From Cinclus cinclus (Eukaryota; Chordata; Aves; Passeriformes; Cinclidae): a stretch of 64,000 bases of DNA. How positions within the stretch are numbered: position 1 is the first letter of the stretch; the number at the start of each line of letters is the position of its first letter. The position numbers were made by a program, and so were the translations under genes. The DNA lies in contig NC_085047.1 in assembly GCF_963662255.1 (NCBI RefSeq), positions 108,804,181 to 108,868,180 on the forward strand. Reading direction: 5' to 3'. Below, in pieces: positions 1 to 14,775 of this stretch. Below the pieces are notes generated by a model. The model saw only the letters and a list, made by a program, of their open reading frames with translations. It was not told where the DNA came from and ran no database searches.

Positions 1-2351
1 TAACTAATAGCTTACAGTGCAGTTCCAGTAAAAATCAAAACAATTATTTTGACAGAAACACATATGTATTTATTGTTTAAGTGCAGTAACAACTATGCTT
101 ACAGTGGTTAAACACACTGAGGAAAAAAATGTTGCAAAGTACAGTAATTAATTTCTCTGCTGACAACCAAAACAAGGCAAATCATACTTAAGACCTTTAA
201 CTTTGAGAAAACTTAAAAAAACCACCCGATTTAGCAGAGGTCATGGAAGTCACATTCTCTTGAGACTAAATAAAAAAGTTTCTTAAATCCCAATATAAAA
301 TTGCCACTTAATATATTTCACAACAAAGTCTCCAGCACTTCCCAATCACATGTGATTATATATTTTTGATGTAATAATCTTCTGCAGTAATACAAAAAAT
401 CATGTAAAACCCTAAACTAATTTATCATATATCACCCCTCTTATCTCTGAGCTCTGATACCCACAGTTCTGACTCCAGGTAGGTATTACAGACCAATCTA
501 AAAATCAAAAAAAAAAATGGATCAACATTCATATAGGTGCCACATTCAATTATATTTTACATCTCTGTTGCTACCTTATGCACTTGTCTTGACACCATGG
601 GATAGCTTTGCAATTTTCCTTTAGAAGTGCTGGGGTGATGGGCTTGGGGTTCATTTTACAGAAATCCAGTCAGGTGGCACATCAGGAAAGACACATCCAA
701 ATGAAGGATATGAGCACAGTAAGGAAGCAAGGCTGAATCCAGCAATACAGAGAAATACGAGGCAAATGTCAGAGAAGGAAAATCACTGTAAAACCAGGGA
801 ATAGTTCAGCAATAGGGATGGAAAAATGAACAAACAAAGCACCTGAGGAAGCAGCAAAAGGTTAACAGGCATAGACAATAACACCCAAAAGGAAGCCACG
901 GCAGACAGAGGGCAACGTGTGGAGAAGGCCAGACTATTTAATAAAGACATCTGGCAGAGGCCATGCTAAAGAAATAAGAGTAAGGAGCAAAGAATTATCA
1001 GGAATGAAAGCAGCAAGTTTTCTATTACCTTATTGTCCAACACTTGTTCTAAAACTTCATGGTGGACTGACAGTTTCTCTTGCTTTCCCTTTCCAAATCT
1101 ATTTATTTCCTAAGAAATAATCTGACAGTTGGTAGACCTACCCCATCCTCCTTTGACCAGTTCATATAGTTTTAAATTGTTTATCATCCTTATTTTCCTG
1201 ATGACAATTTTATGTTGATAAAACTCTGTAGATCATGCTTGCATCCAAAACCTAAATGTCTGCAACATAGTAATGTCTTAGGTCCACAGTCACTGAAAGC
1301 AGGAGGCAAACTTCAAAGTCAAAATGCAAAACCTTTTCCAAATCAGCACTGTAAAAGATGCAATATTACACCTCTTCTTTGAGTGATTCCATTTGGGACA
1401 GAATAAACAGTAGAGAAGTATAACTCAGGGCAGGTCAATTTTCCTTTCCTTAGCTAAATATGCATTTTAGTTCTGCACACTAGAAGACGTAATAGCCATT
1501 CTCAAGAGAGATTAATTGATAAGGAGTTATATGGAAGAAAGACCATAAACTCAATGTGGATGCAGAGCGCTGAGTGGAGTGATAAGATGGCCATAATTTT
1601 AAAAACAGTAGCCTACATTCTCTACTTCGGTAACAGAAAACCTACACCCACTCAACCTCTCTTGCTCCTCTGCTACAGTGCATTAGTTCTGTGTATAACA
1701 AAACACTCCACGACTACAACCTGCCTAAAATCTCAACAAAGTAGAAAATCACCACACAAATATTTTGAAAATGCAAGAGCCACACAAGAAATGGAATATG
1801 CTTCTTAAACAAGTGTGACTTTCAATTTAGTGCCCAGCCACAACAAAAACAAACAAAAAAAAAAAACTTTGTCCTTTCTCTCTTAAGAAAAGTTCATGTT
1901 ACCCTAAGATAAAGTACTAGCAAGGAAATTAAGACTATGACAACTTCTTTATTTCTTAATCTTTTGCTAGATTGAAACATACACAAAAGTGTCTTGAGTT
2001 CATGCCTGAAAGGAAACTGTAATTGCCTCAGTTCAGATGTAATTGAATTTCTGACATATGTCAAGTATCTGATTATTTTTGACATATATGTTTTTACTTT
2101 CACTTTAAACTTCACGGATATATATATGTCTTAGTCTGATCTCTGAAAGGACAATCTAATTCTGAAGCTATGGCAGATTGTAATAAAAATCTGCAGTGTT
2201 GTGAAATCACTAGTGACACCAGTGCTGGTACATCCTTCTACTTGTTAAATACAACCAAAAATTGTGCTGCTTGCTACAAGTATTCAGAAGACGTATCACA
2301 CTTCATACAGCAGACAGTAACTGGAAATGTGACTGTGAGTCATATTATATG

Positions 2352-2383
2352 TCTGTGTGTGTATATATATATATATATATATA
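2352..2383. repeat. (TG)n(TA)n microsatellite
   Basis: A short TG run passes directly into about ten TA dinucleotides. It makes the tail of a plus-strand frame starting at 2170 read as alternating Tyr-Ile. Confidence 0.9.
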
Positions 2384-5300
2384 AATGTATTTTCATAATA
2401 CTGGTGGATCTACCAAATGCACTTTTTGTCACTTGAGGTTTTATAGGTTTCTGTAGAAAGACAGAATTGATTTCCATAATTTTTTTTGGTCTCTTCATAC
2501 TCAGTAAATAGAGAAAGATGGTAAGAGGAATCCCTCTTTAAAAGTAACATTTGCCCATTAATTTGACTTGTGTAATAAAACAGTAGTTAAGTGAATGACA
2601 GAACCCACAATATGCTACACATATTTCACAGCTATGAACGGCAGTATTATTGTAAGTGGACTAACAGTAACTTCTTTTTAGCCTATCAAATTAGACAAAT
2701 ACTTTTATTGCTCCACTTTTGTATCCTTTTGACCCACTCTGTTTTGTGTGCAACATGCTAAAATCCAACATGAGCCAATGCCAGCCTCAATGTTAACCCA
2801 TGACACTTGTCAGCAGGCAATCTCCAGATTCCAAAATTCTGAAGAAATTAGTTACATTTATTATTCCATCTGAGAATAAATCTGGTTTAAATGAGAATAT
2901 ATATAAAGCTCCTACCTACAAAGAAGAAGAGGAAATAAAACACAAAAGAAAATTCTTTCATTTCCTTAGAAGTCCTTAGGCAGAGCACGAGTTTTTAGAC
3001 CTGCAGGTTCAGTCTTTAACTATTCCAAAAGTTGGCCCTTAAATGAAACTTTTCCCCTATTCACAGTTTTTCAGATAGAGTTCTTTGTCCTTGTCCCTAC
3101 AGGTAAAATATTTAAAGGTCAGCTAGGATATTGCTGCAATGTAACTGAAGCATTTGGGACTTAGCTAGGAGTTGATGTCTTCAAATAATGTGGACTTCAC
3201 ACAGAAATACCCTGCAACATTACCAACAGCAATAGACAATTCAACCAAGTATTTTTCTCTTCCGAATGCCAGTTACGAGTTCAAGATGTTTCCTGTGGCC
3301 TATGGAAGTGAAAAGAAAAAATATAAAAATCATGTGCTCTGAAAACAAGGTTGCAGGACTAAATTCGTAAAACTTTATGTAAGAAAAGTACATCCCTGAG
3401 AGCAGACAAAAACCCTTTATTCTTTTTCTCTATTTATTAGGGTGTCATTTTGATTACTTCCTTGGTCAGGAGAAAATGCAGTCAAACAATAGCCTGGATG
3501 TCACTGCTGTTGGATTGTATCTTATTTTTAGGAATGCGTACTGACTTGACTGCAGTGGCCTCATACAGAGGACAGCAATCATACCTCTAGGATGACAATT
3601 TATTGAATACATCTCATGTTCTGACTGCTCTCATTGACATGCAAAACCTGCTCCAGAGTTTATCAAGACCATCACAGTACAATAATTTGTCCCTAGAGGA
3701 AGTACAGAAGAAAAACATCAGCAATATTCTCTAGCAAGAAACTCTGTTGAGCTGTCGAGTGCCTTTCTACTTCAGAGACATTTTTGATTTTTATGGACAA
3801 ACTGGTAACTCACATTGACTTGTTCTTTTATTAACAAGTAATGATTTCTGACAGAATCCATTTTTTCAAACTCTGAAAATTCACATGTCTACACAATATC
3901 ATCTTTTATTGTCAGCGTGATCCCACATGCTGGTTATGTACATTCCTGCTACCCAACCACTGCACCACGTTAGGACACATCAGTTTAGAAATATCCAGAA
4001 ATATTTTAACCCTTCTACAAAGATCTGGGAGATGCTGGATAAGTGAATGTGACACATGGCTACTCACCTGCCAGATTCAGGTATAGTTACAAATCATATT
4101 TAGATTTCACTAAGAGTTCATTTAAGTATCGCAATACTGAAGCCTTGAATTTCTGTGGTTAATATGATAATTATTACAACTCTCCTGGTTCCCTGAGGGG
4201 CAGTTGAAATGTGGTATGAGTTCCCAGCCATAAGGACAATTAGCAGTTCATGGCTGGGGACTGTGCATTGATTCCTGTTGTGTGAACAAGGCTAAAATCA
4301 CCCCCGCAGCTGCAATTTAGAGCAAACAGTGATCAGTATTCCAAAAATCCAATAAATATATGAGCTGGTGACCTCTGAAATTCAGAGATTAATACAGAGG
4401 GATATACTTGAGTGCCTCATGAAAAAGAACAAAATTTTTAGAAGCAAACATGTAGGAAAGGAACTAGATTTGAAAAACAAATAAAATTAAGCCTAAAAGT
4501 GGGAATTAATAGTAAGATATTCTCGAAGGGACCAAGGGCCCAAATTACTTGACAGTGTCAGGGTGATTCTGAATCATACAGAAGACAGGCTTTGGGTGAC
4601 CCAATGGTAATTGGGAGCTTCAGTGTTTCTGAACAAGGGTGGCTGCTGCAGATCCTGTACCTCTGTGTGAATCCAGAAATGGAAATCATATACTACCAGC
4701 CAAGATTCAGGAAGCAAGATAACTACTTCATTTTCAAATGAAATACAAAACAAATGTCTAAAACTTAGCTTTTATTTTTTATTTTGCACAAACTGAATTT
4801 CCAATAAGAGACCAGTTTTCTTTTGATTCAGGAAGGAAGAAAACTGATCATTTCTGATTCTTTTCTAAAACTAAGTTCAAATACAGCCATAGATAAAACT
4901 ACAATACCTTTCTGGAATAGAAAGGAGACATTTTAAGTCAGTAACTCTAACTTCCTCTGACAATAACTTGTGGTGAGGTAACTGGCAATGAAAATTTTCA
5001 TGTAAGTTACTTAATCAGTCAAGATAATAAATTTTAAATATGACAAAACAAGAAGATGCCAGACTTCAAATCTATGACATTTTTTCTCTCCATATGGTTT
5101 AGTCTTTAAAGCAGCTCAAGGTACAAGTGATTTGCAGTCAGACACTGAAGAAATGTAGGGACAAATGCACTTCCCAACAGCTGTTTGTCATAGGTGCCAA
5201 CTGAAGAAAAAGCAGAGGAAAAAAAATCCTGTGTGTAAAGATGAAAAGGAAGAGATCTTTACACACTGTCATTTGGTATCAACCTAAAGGAAAAAAATAG

Positions 5301-8300
5301 TTTATTTTCTGATACATAGCAGCAAGGAGTTGGAGAAGAGTAGGAAAAAAGAGTTAAAAACAGTAGTTCATTTTCCTACAGTCTATAGCTTTTTCTGATT
5401 GAATATATTAGGTCTCAAAATTTATTTTACTTTTTGATATCTTCTTTTGTATATAGATTAATGAACAAAAAAAAAACCTTAAAATGCTGATTCTTTAGAG
5501 GCAATAGGCCACAATGGCAAAGAAAAGAAAGCTTGTACAGTTTGTATCTATTGATGGTACTTGACTTCTTGACCCTATTTTCATCGTGATGTAGCAAAAG
5601 AATAAGAAAAATTCTATAAAGGAAATTCTGAAAATGTTAATTCAGAAACTTCAAAGTATTTTTTTTTCATTTTGGGCTGTAATATTAAAGCATGTTTAAA
5701 GCTTATTTGCTTATCCAGAACTCTGCAGAGATCTTTTTTTCATTTCTTCACTGCTAAACATTTTGGTCATTATGATCAACTAACTTGACTTAAATACATA
5801 GGATTTCTCAGAACTCATTTGAAAAAAATCAAGGTTCAGTCTGAATAACTCTTCTTGAACAAGAGAATTTAATTAAAAAAAAACCACAGCCATTTGATTT
5901 AAAACTTGTCAGTGGTACTGAATCCTCCACATATCATTGAGAATTGTTCTGAGAGTTAATTAAGCTCATTGTCAAAAATAGTTTCACTTTTAATTTGTCT
6001 ACTGAATAACACTCATTTGTTTTCAATCCCTATTTTTTTCTGTAACAGCAAATGCTTCATTACCAACATTCTGCTTTTTAGAGAGACAGGACAAATAAAT
6101 TGCCACCAAAATTCTCTTTGGTTATTTAAGTAATTTGGGACCGCCAAATCTCTCACTCATCCTGAATCATTTAAACATGCTTTTATTGTAAAGATGAACA
6201 GCAACTGTGAAAGGCAACCCAGGCTAATTAACACTGAATACCAAATAAAAGGACTCTAGAAGTAAATAGGCTTCAAGAAGTTTTGAAAAAACCCCTGTAT
6301 TTCTTCAATCAATAAGATTGCTATCAAAAAGGAGATGTACCAGAAAGCAGAAAAAAAGGCAATTCCACTTAATTCAGAGTTGGGAGAATTGGGTAAATCT
6401 GTAGATCAAAGAAAAAAATAACACAAAAATTAATTCTTGATTTGAAAAAGGGATAAATTGGTAAAGAAAAAAGGATTAATAGGACACAGTTTTTGATTTT
6501 TCATTTGAAGGGATGTAAAGTAAGCTGGAAAGATAAGGATTATCTAAAATTTGTTCGACAGCTACTGACAAGCTATTATATTGTCTAGTGTCATGTGCTA
6601 TTATGTGTGATAAAACTGATCTGCTTGTTTGTGCACATAGCAAACTTGTTCATACAGGTCTGGAAAATGGTTCTTTTCAGAAATCACATTCTTATTTTCC
6701 TATTTAATGGAAAAGAGAAAATTGTAGAAAATGGCTAGAAAAAAAGAAATTGGAACAGCCCTAAGAGGACATCATGCAATTCAAGTTTTGGGTTCTGCTG
6801 GTTGTATGTAGCAGAGGTAATAAAAAAGGAAATAAACCTCATAGATTAGCTGAAATTACTGGCACTCACTGTGAAAAAGGCAGTGTTACCTGTAATTAAT
6901 AGATATAAATCTTTATGGACATATAATCTTTGTTTAATCTTAGTATCTTTCTGAAGGAGAAAATTACTTAATTTATAAGAGATTTTCAGTGCTTGTGAAG
7001 AAATCAGGTAAAAGACAATTCAACATCAGAAATTGTTGCAATACTATAGTTTAGTGTACCAAACATTCTTGTAATACAAGAAGGCACCAAGACAATCCAA
7101 AAACATTATTTTCATTTTTGAAGTTCACGTATTACAAAAATGTCTCACATTAACTAGACTGAATTTAACACCTTAAAGAGGCAGTTAACAGTTCCAATTT
7201 AGAGATAAAAGAAATAGTCACATCACGAAGTTTCACAGACCTCTTGATGGTTGCATGGGATAATTTTCATTCTAAGTCTCCTTTTGGGCTTTGTATAAAA
7301 ATTTGTTTGAAAATTTGTAGCAAAATCCCAGTGCTTCACCAAATGATTATGAGAAAGAGGATCTTCTTACCTTTCAAGCCTCTGGATTTATTTTGAAACA
7401 ACCACAGCTTTAGTAGGAGAAAACTTTTATTACACCTATACCACTTTTTCCCTGGTTTAAAATGACTAAAATGCTGAATTCCTTCTCTCAAGTAAGAGAA
7501 GATTTGTGAAAATAAAATTATTAAGTACCTTAACAAGATGTGAATGCAGAAAGCCCTTAAAGTTCAGTGCACTTTCACTACCCACCTAAATTTCAGAGGT
7601 TTTAACTATTTTTGCCAACACAGGTTTCACTTAGTGTTACCTTATTAACACTAAAAAGAGTAAAATCCTTGCACATAAACTACTGCATGGAAAAAATAAT
7701 GTCATAGCAAGAGGAATCTGAAAAAGTAAAACCCTCTTGCACTGCTCTCATGACCCTTTAAATGTGCTGTCATCTCAAAAGATGCCATTACTGTGCAAAG
7801 AAGTAAGCTTATTTTCCCTCCACTCGGCAGATGATACTAGACCAAATGACTATGAGTGTAATAAAGCATCTTATGTACATTGTTAACAAAAACTTTGATG
7901 TTCAATGACGAATTTTGTGCTGCATGTTTCAATGGTTCTGAGGTATTACTTCTTACAGTAAAGGTCACAATTCAAACACTTTTCAGCTATTTGCAATGTA
8001 AGTCCTGGTTCTGCATTTCTCTAAGAACACACAAATGATGTTCATTACTTAATACCAAAATCATCTCTGTTGACTTACATACTATGGCTTATGGGCAAGA
8101 AAAACATCACATTGAAATAAAGGCAAAGTCTGGGTTCCAGATACAGCACATCCTCATCTTTCACACACAGCAAACACAGCCCAAGTGCCCACATTCTCTT
8201 TTTCCTGTCTTGGTTTGGGTGGGTTTTTTGAGCTTGGTATCAGCAATGCATTTAAAGAAATAAATATCGGTTAAATCCAAATAATATTATAAAATGCAAG

Positions 8301-8403
8301 ATTGTTAGTAATGCTGATGACTGAAGGTATCAATCTGATTTAAGTAAACAAGAATGATTTCACATAAATATTGTAAAAGGTAAAAGATCCTGTGTGCAAA
8401 GGA

Positions 8404-8424
8404 AGAGAAGAGAGAGAGAGAGAG
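8404..8424. repeat. (GA)n microsatellite
   Basis: Purine-only GA-dinucleotide run in an otherwise featureless intronic region. Confidence 0.85.
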
Positions 8425-11400
8425 ACAGAGGAGGACATATAAGAGAAAAGTGGTACTACTGTTATGAATTCTTTTTGCAAATACACTCAGGCAGGTACAA
8501 TCCCAATGGCTTTATCAAAACAAAACAGGCCCTACCTAATCATTCAGGCTTTGTGACAGAAAAGTAAATCAGGGAATCCAAATTGCCCCTGGTAACTGGA
8601 AGATATCAATTTTTAACGAGATTGTGAATAATTTATTATGTTTCCCATAAAAAAATATTTTGAATAATTTGTTAATCTTAGTAATAATATGACAAAATAT
8701 CTAGGGAAGAATGAAAGCAGCAGAGTATGAAGAATATGATGTTCATTTTAATTAAATTATTCCCCCCCTTCAGAGAACAGCTTTAAAGACCCCGTTTGGC
8801 AAGAACTGGAGCTACAGTACTACTGATCCTGGTTTATATCTTATAAGCAAGGAGAAATATATAATTTTGAGGTGAACATATAGATTATGGGCATACTAAA
8901 ATATTTATCCAAACAATTAGCCACACAAATAATCCCACCTCTGTTCACACCACAGCAGTTAGAATACATGCCTGAAACACACATTTACATTTCCTGTAAT
9001 TACAGTGCAAGTGAGGCAGATGTTTAAATTTAAATTTTTCGCTATCTGGGGATTGTCTTACCTACCTGAAATTCATCAGATTCAAATATGCTACTGAGCC
9101 AAGACTGAACAACCCAAATGCATCTTTTCCTATAATGAATACTCTGACTTGTGAATCCAACTGCTGGCAGCTATTATTTCAATGAATCACATACCCTACC
9201 ACAAAACCAAACATATTATTTGTGTATAAACTTTTTTATGGGATGCTCAGGGGAGAGAACACAGGCCCTCTTAAGTGTTAAACCTCCTTGTTCAGCAAGA
9301 CCCTTTCTGCTACTTGTAAAAAATGTTGGATCTAGCAATCACATACAGTGCAGAACCAAAGCTCAGACAACACAGACTTCACCAAGAAGGAGAAAATGCA
9401 CATCTGCATGACCAGAACATTCTGACAGCTTTCCTAACGAAGTCAAACAACTAGTCCTGACAACTTTGTGACTAAAATGATGAATAAAAATATGAAAAAG
9501 AACACCCTCTTCTTTCCTTTCAGTTTATTCCTGACTGCAATTTAGATTGATATTTTATATAATTATAGCTCAGAACGTTTTCAGAAAGTAACAGAAATAG
9601 GTATTTATTGAAGGGTCCTAGAACCCTAAGTAGAGAAGGTAGACAAAGGAATATACAGAGCTGTGGAAAATGTGTAGAAGCGAGTTAATTGCTTGGCAGG
9701 ACAATTATGGAATGACCTGATTGCATAAATTCGACTTGTGCAATTGGGTTTTACAGAAATACAAGATTAAAAAAAAAAATAGACACTTATGTAACACAAA
9801 TGAATCTGTGCTACACTGCACAGAATTCCAAAAGAGAATCCAGGCACATCCTGCTGTTCACAGCATTTACACAGAATACCAAGGGTTTGGAAAACATCTT
9901 ACCCTTATCTCCTAAATACCTGTGCCCAGTGACTCCTCACACTGCACTGCAGCCTGGACTTTTAAGAACATCTCATGCTACTTGGAAAGAGAAAGAAAGG
10001 GCCAGAACAAGGACTATCATAGATATGTAAAAAGCTTAACACTTGGGAAATAAAACCTTTAAAATCAAGCTGAAGTACACAAGGTTCTGCAACCCAAATT
10101 CTGATTACGAAAAGCTTTAAAGGTTTCCTGTCTTTAAAGTGGGCACCGCCATATTGAGAATTCTGTTACCACTGTGGGGAAAAGAAGAAATAAAAAGGAG
10201 AAAGCTCAAGCCAACCAGTTCTTCTTTCCCCCAAACCCACTGTTGAAAAAATTAAAATTTTATCATGACCAATTTTTTTTCCACACATACCCCACCTCTT
10301 AGTTTTAAAATGTTAAGGGAATATTTTCAAGAATTCTGTAATTGTTTTCAACCTCTATAAGAAAAAATAAATCTCTGTAATTGTTCCAAATTTCCATACA
10401 CCCATTCTATTAATACGAATTCCAGTAGGATGGGGTATTTTTTTCTTGTTTCTTCCATTTTTAGTCCTTTATCCTCTCTCAACAAGGTTAGATGAGCATC
10501 TCCAACTCATCAGCTGGATAAATAGGGAAAGTCATCTTAAAAATGCCAATGAAGAAAACCTACAGCAAAATCAACAGTTTTAGTTCTCAGTCTGAAAACT
10601 GGCTAGTTTAGGGCAGGAGGGCACCTATTCTTCACTGTATATTTGGAGTCCAGCATAGATGTGGAAGTGTCTTGCACAGATGAATTGATGGGAGACAGAT
10701 GTCATTGTTCCAAGAGCAGAGGAGGAAAGAGAAAATAGAAATAAAACAGACATTCAGAAAATCAAGCCTCGTAATTCACTCAAGAAACAGCTGCTGGTAA
10801 TTTCCCCACTGTGTATGTGCTGCTGAAAACAAAAGATTAGTGCAGATAATTTTTATAGCAAATTTGGAGCTGGACATAGGTTTACTGAATAATTTACAGG
10901 TCAAAACAAATTTGTCTCACTGGAGTCTCACTTGGTTTATTACCTAAACAGATGAAGGCTAGAAACAAGAATGAGGAAGAGGGGAGGAATTAAGCAGGTC
11001 TGTCTTATTCAAGGGCACATCCTGGCTCCATCTTGTCCATCCACAGCTGTTATCAAATCGATTAGCAGCAATATGCAATTCTAAGTCAAAATTAATTATC
11101 TTTCCATTTTCTAGTTCCATTGAAAGTGAAGGAGATAACTTCTCATCAAGTTATGAAACAGAGCAGATATTTTTAAATAGGGAAATAGGCCAAGATAATG
11201 TGAAGTAACAGCCTCCCCTGAGGCTGATTTGCATGGTTTAAATGCTCTGAAGTACTGTACTTCTGGATGTTAAGTAACAAATTACGATATTCTGAAGGAA
11301 ACCTACTGCACGGCCTAGCTAAAATCTGTGAGGCAATTATAGCCTGAAAATCTGTTTTTCATGATAAATCCACATGGGAAGTCTTATGTGGATCTGCATG

Positions 11401-14136
11401 AGACTATGCAAAATCTGGTTTTCTGATTTCTTCCCTCCGTTTATTTGCATCCTGAATATCTCTTTTCTTTTCTCTTCTTTCACAACATCAGGAGAGCATA
11501 CTGAAAGAGATACATCATTTCCTTACCAGTCAAGGGAATGCACTGTTCTACTCCTTCAACTCACAAGATTTTTTTTTAAGAGAACAGTAACTGAGAATTT
11601 TTGTCTATTGTTACAGTGCTGCCTTTCATTTCCTTAACTTATTTCACTAGAATGGATTCCTGACAAACACATAAAGATTTGTCTTCAACATATAATCTGT
11701 AAAGAAAGTAAAATTCAAAGGTAAAAAGAGGAGATATAACAGGCCAAATAAATATGTAAAAAATATTTATGGCCTGAAGAGATTGCAGAGAAGTACAAGG
11801 AAAAATCTTTAAGATTTGTCCTTCTTTGTATTAGAAGGCATGAGTGCCTTAAAACATGACACAAAAATTTCCCTACTGATTTTCCCTACATGAGGACAGC
11901 CCCAGGTGTGCTGTGGCTTTAGAGAGCTCTCTGAGGTTTTCCTTGCTGCCAGCAGAGACCCAGCACTCAGGAATGCCACCAGCTCCAACTCATAGATTTT
12001 GTCAGCACATCTCTCCAGAGATAAATATGACTTAGACTGCATCATCTGTGCTGTCACATCCCAGGACTGAGTAACGACACCCTGTTTCTCTGTCAGCTAT
12101 AACATGAGGACACTGCTCTTTCAGAATGGTTTCACATAGAGAGGCAAGCCAAGGTGAATCAGTAATCAGGAAAATGCCATGAGCTTGAATTAGGCAGGGA
12201 TCCCACACCTTCCTTTCTGCTGGAAATTTCACAAAGCAAATCCACATCTGTACAAGCTTCCATGTACCATGATAGTACATCAGAGAAAAATGAACAAGGA
12301 AAATGCCAGCTGGAGGTCTAAACAAAGAACAGCCATACAGACAAAAAATGACAGACAATAGAGGAGAAAGAAAAGATGATTTGCAGTCCAAAGAACTGAA
12401 TATACCCACAGCTGGAGGAACACTGTCAGCTGGATCCACTGATGGTAGCCTTCAACAGAACCTCTGATGGAACTTACAAAGTGTAAAATTATTTCTTCTT
12501 GTTGTGAGGGACCAAACCCTGATCATTAAATGCAGTCAAAACATACAACAGGAAAGAAATCAGTATTTTCCAATATGCTTTCAAAATAGTCTGCTAGAAT
12601 GGAGAACTATTTCTCACAGCTGTTTACCTTTTTTCCCTTTTCTCCGGCTCTTCAAGTCATTTTGAGATAATGAAAGCATTATAAAAGAAATAGAGAAGTA
12701 TTAAGAACCACCAGTACAACCAAATATGTTGGTTTTGTTGTTTTTTCAGTCTTTGAAAGCAATAATAATAGAAAACAGACTGTGCATGCAAAATTAGTGA
12801 AAGAAAAAAGCAGATGCAAATAAGTATAGAATAAAAAAAAAAAATCTTGAAATCTAGTATTTTAGGGAAATGGCCTGAGGACCTTAACAAAATTTATGCT
12901 GTTTCTTAGTTGAAATTAGTTTAAAAGCCAAATTATCTCCAACCACAGTGGACTGTACAGGACATTAAAAGTATGCTAAAATGCTTTCTCAAAGAATGTT
13001 GAATAAAACATGAAACTGTAATAGTAACATGCTTCCAAAGAGTAAACACAGAATTTTAGTGTCTGAAATTTGATTGCCATCAACTGGTTTTACACTGTAG
13101 GCAGCTTTTTGGCAGAAGTCTCACATTAAATACATTGATCAAATATATTTATCTTTCTTTCCTAAGTGGTCTGCAAAGTTAACAAATACATATATTTTAT
13201 ACAAAACCAAAGTTAGAAGAAAAAAATTAAGGAGTTAATCATGGAGTTCTCCATGGGGAAAGAGATAAACATGATAGAGATGACACGGCAGCTTAAAATA
13301 TAGCAGTTTAAAAATATAAAACTTGTGCTGAAATATGGAGAGAGATATCTAAAAAGCATGTTCAGTCATCTGCCCTGTTTAGTGTTCCTGTTTGATGCTG
13401 CACCAAGTGGTTACAACAGAGAGGTTTATGGGTCACCCAGAACAGCAGCTAAGCCATAAAATGTGATGACTGGTAGTTGAATGCAAAATGAGATCAAACG
13501 TTCACTATAAGCACTGGGTGAAGTAACACAGTTTGTTTTACTGGAAGCCAGGGCAGGGGAAGAAGATACTCTGCTCCGAGTAGCAATTTCACAGCAAGGC
13601 TGGTACTTTGGATTTCTTGTGAAAGAACAATGAAAAAAACTCATCTAATCAATTCCTAGATTCTCAGACTATCTCACCATTTCTGAATTTCTCCCCTCAG
13701 GTTTTAGGGTAAGTGAGGAAAAAATAAGTAATAAATTAGCAATAAGCACAATTTTTCCATAAGCATGAATGTTGCTCATAAAATGATCTAGCAATCATAT
13801 TCCAGCAAGTTCATTAAGAATAGTATTTAGTTCCAACACATTTTCAAAGTATTGTTTGTTTTTTATAAGGAATAATGGTAAGCAGTAACACCTGCATCTA
13901 ATCTGATCTTCATCTACTGATCACATCATTAAAATATCTCAGATATAAAAGGAGAAATTACAATTTATAAATATTGCTTTGCTGCTCTAATATTTATGTG
14001 AAGTGAATGCACTTTCAGTTTTACTGTGCACATTAATTAGATGGTTTTGGACAGTTCCTCACTGCTTCTGTGGAAAAAAGATATATATAAGGTCATGGCA
14101 AAAGTTACAGCTTTTATATATTTCTGTGTAAAATGT

Positions 14137-14718
14137 TGTGCTGGTTTCAGCTGGGGTAGAATTAATTTTCTTCCCAGTGGCTGGTATGGGGCAGTGTTTT
14201 GGATTTGTGCTGAACACAGTGATGATAATATAGGGATGTTTTTGTTATTGCTGAGCAGGGCTTACACAGATCCAAGGCCTTTTCTGCTTTTCCTGCTGCC
14301 ACACTGGTGAGGAGGCTGGTGTGCATGGGAGGCTGGGAGGAGACACAGCTGGGACAGGGCACCCAAACTGACCACAGGGATATTCCACACCGTGTGACAT
14401 CACGGATCAGAGTGTAAAGTGACACAAAGAAGGAGCAAGGGGGAATGTTTGGAGTGATGGGGTTTGTCTGCCCAAGTCACTCTTAGATGTGACGGGGCCC
14501 TGGAGATGGCTGAACACCTGCCTGCCTGTGGAAGCAGTGAATGAATTCCTTGTTTTGCTTTGCTAGTGTGGTTTTTATTTTCCATATTAAACTGTCTTTA
14601 TCTCAGCCCACGAATTTTTCACCTTTGACCCTTCCAGTTCTCTCCCTGATCCTGCTGGTGGGGGTGTGAGTCAGTGGCTGCCTGGGGCTTGGCTGCTGGC
14701 TGGGATGAAACCATGAGA
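14137..14718 (+). mobile_element. Solo LTR of an avian ERVL-type endogenous retrovirus
   Basis: A 582-bp element opening TGTGCTGGTTTCAGCTGGG and closing GATGAAACCATGAGA. I recognise its body as a common bird ERVL LTR: 'GTTTTGGATTTGTGCTGAACA' near the start, 'GATATTCCACACC', 'CTGAACACCTGCCTGCC', and 'TTAAACTGTCTTTATCTCA' near the 3' end. It is flanked by the direct repeat AATGT (14132-14136 and 14719-14723), the 5-bp target duplication expected for ERVL. The normal terminal CA has decayed to GA. No internal retroviral sequence accompanies it, so it is a recombined solo LTR, antisense to the host gene. Confidence 0.88.
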
Positions 14719-14719
14719 A

Positions 14720-14724
<5 letters not shown>

Positions 14725-14772
<48 letters not shown>
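14725..14772. repeat. (TA)n microsatellite abutting the ERVL LTR
   Basis: About 24 uninterrupted TA dinucleotides, beginning two bases after the 3' target duplication of the solo LTR. A minus-strand frame across it reads Ile-Tyr repeats and is not a gene. Confidence 0.95.

Positions 14773-14775
<3 letters not shown>

Noticed and set aside
2170..2436. Plus-strand 88-codon ATG frame with several cysteines near its start
   Set aside because: It runs into a TA microsatellite, has no recognisable domain or promoter, and is within the length expected by chance.
4026..4072. Strong minus-strand donor (GGCAG|GTGAGTAGCC) suggesting an exon
   Set aside because: All three frames upstream of it contain stops within a few codons, and no acceptor gives an open exon.
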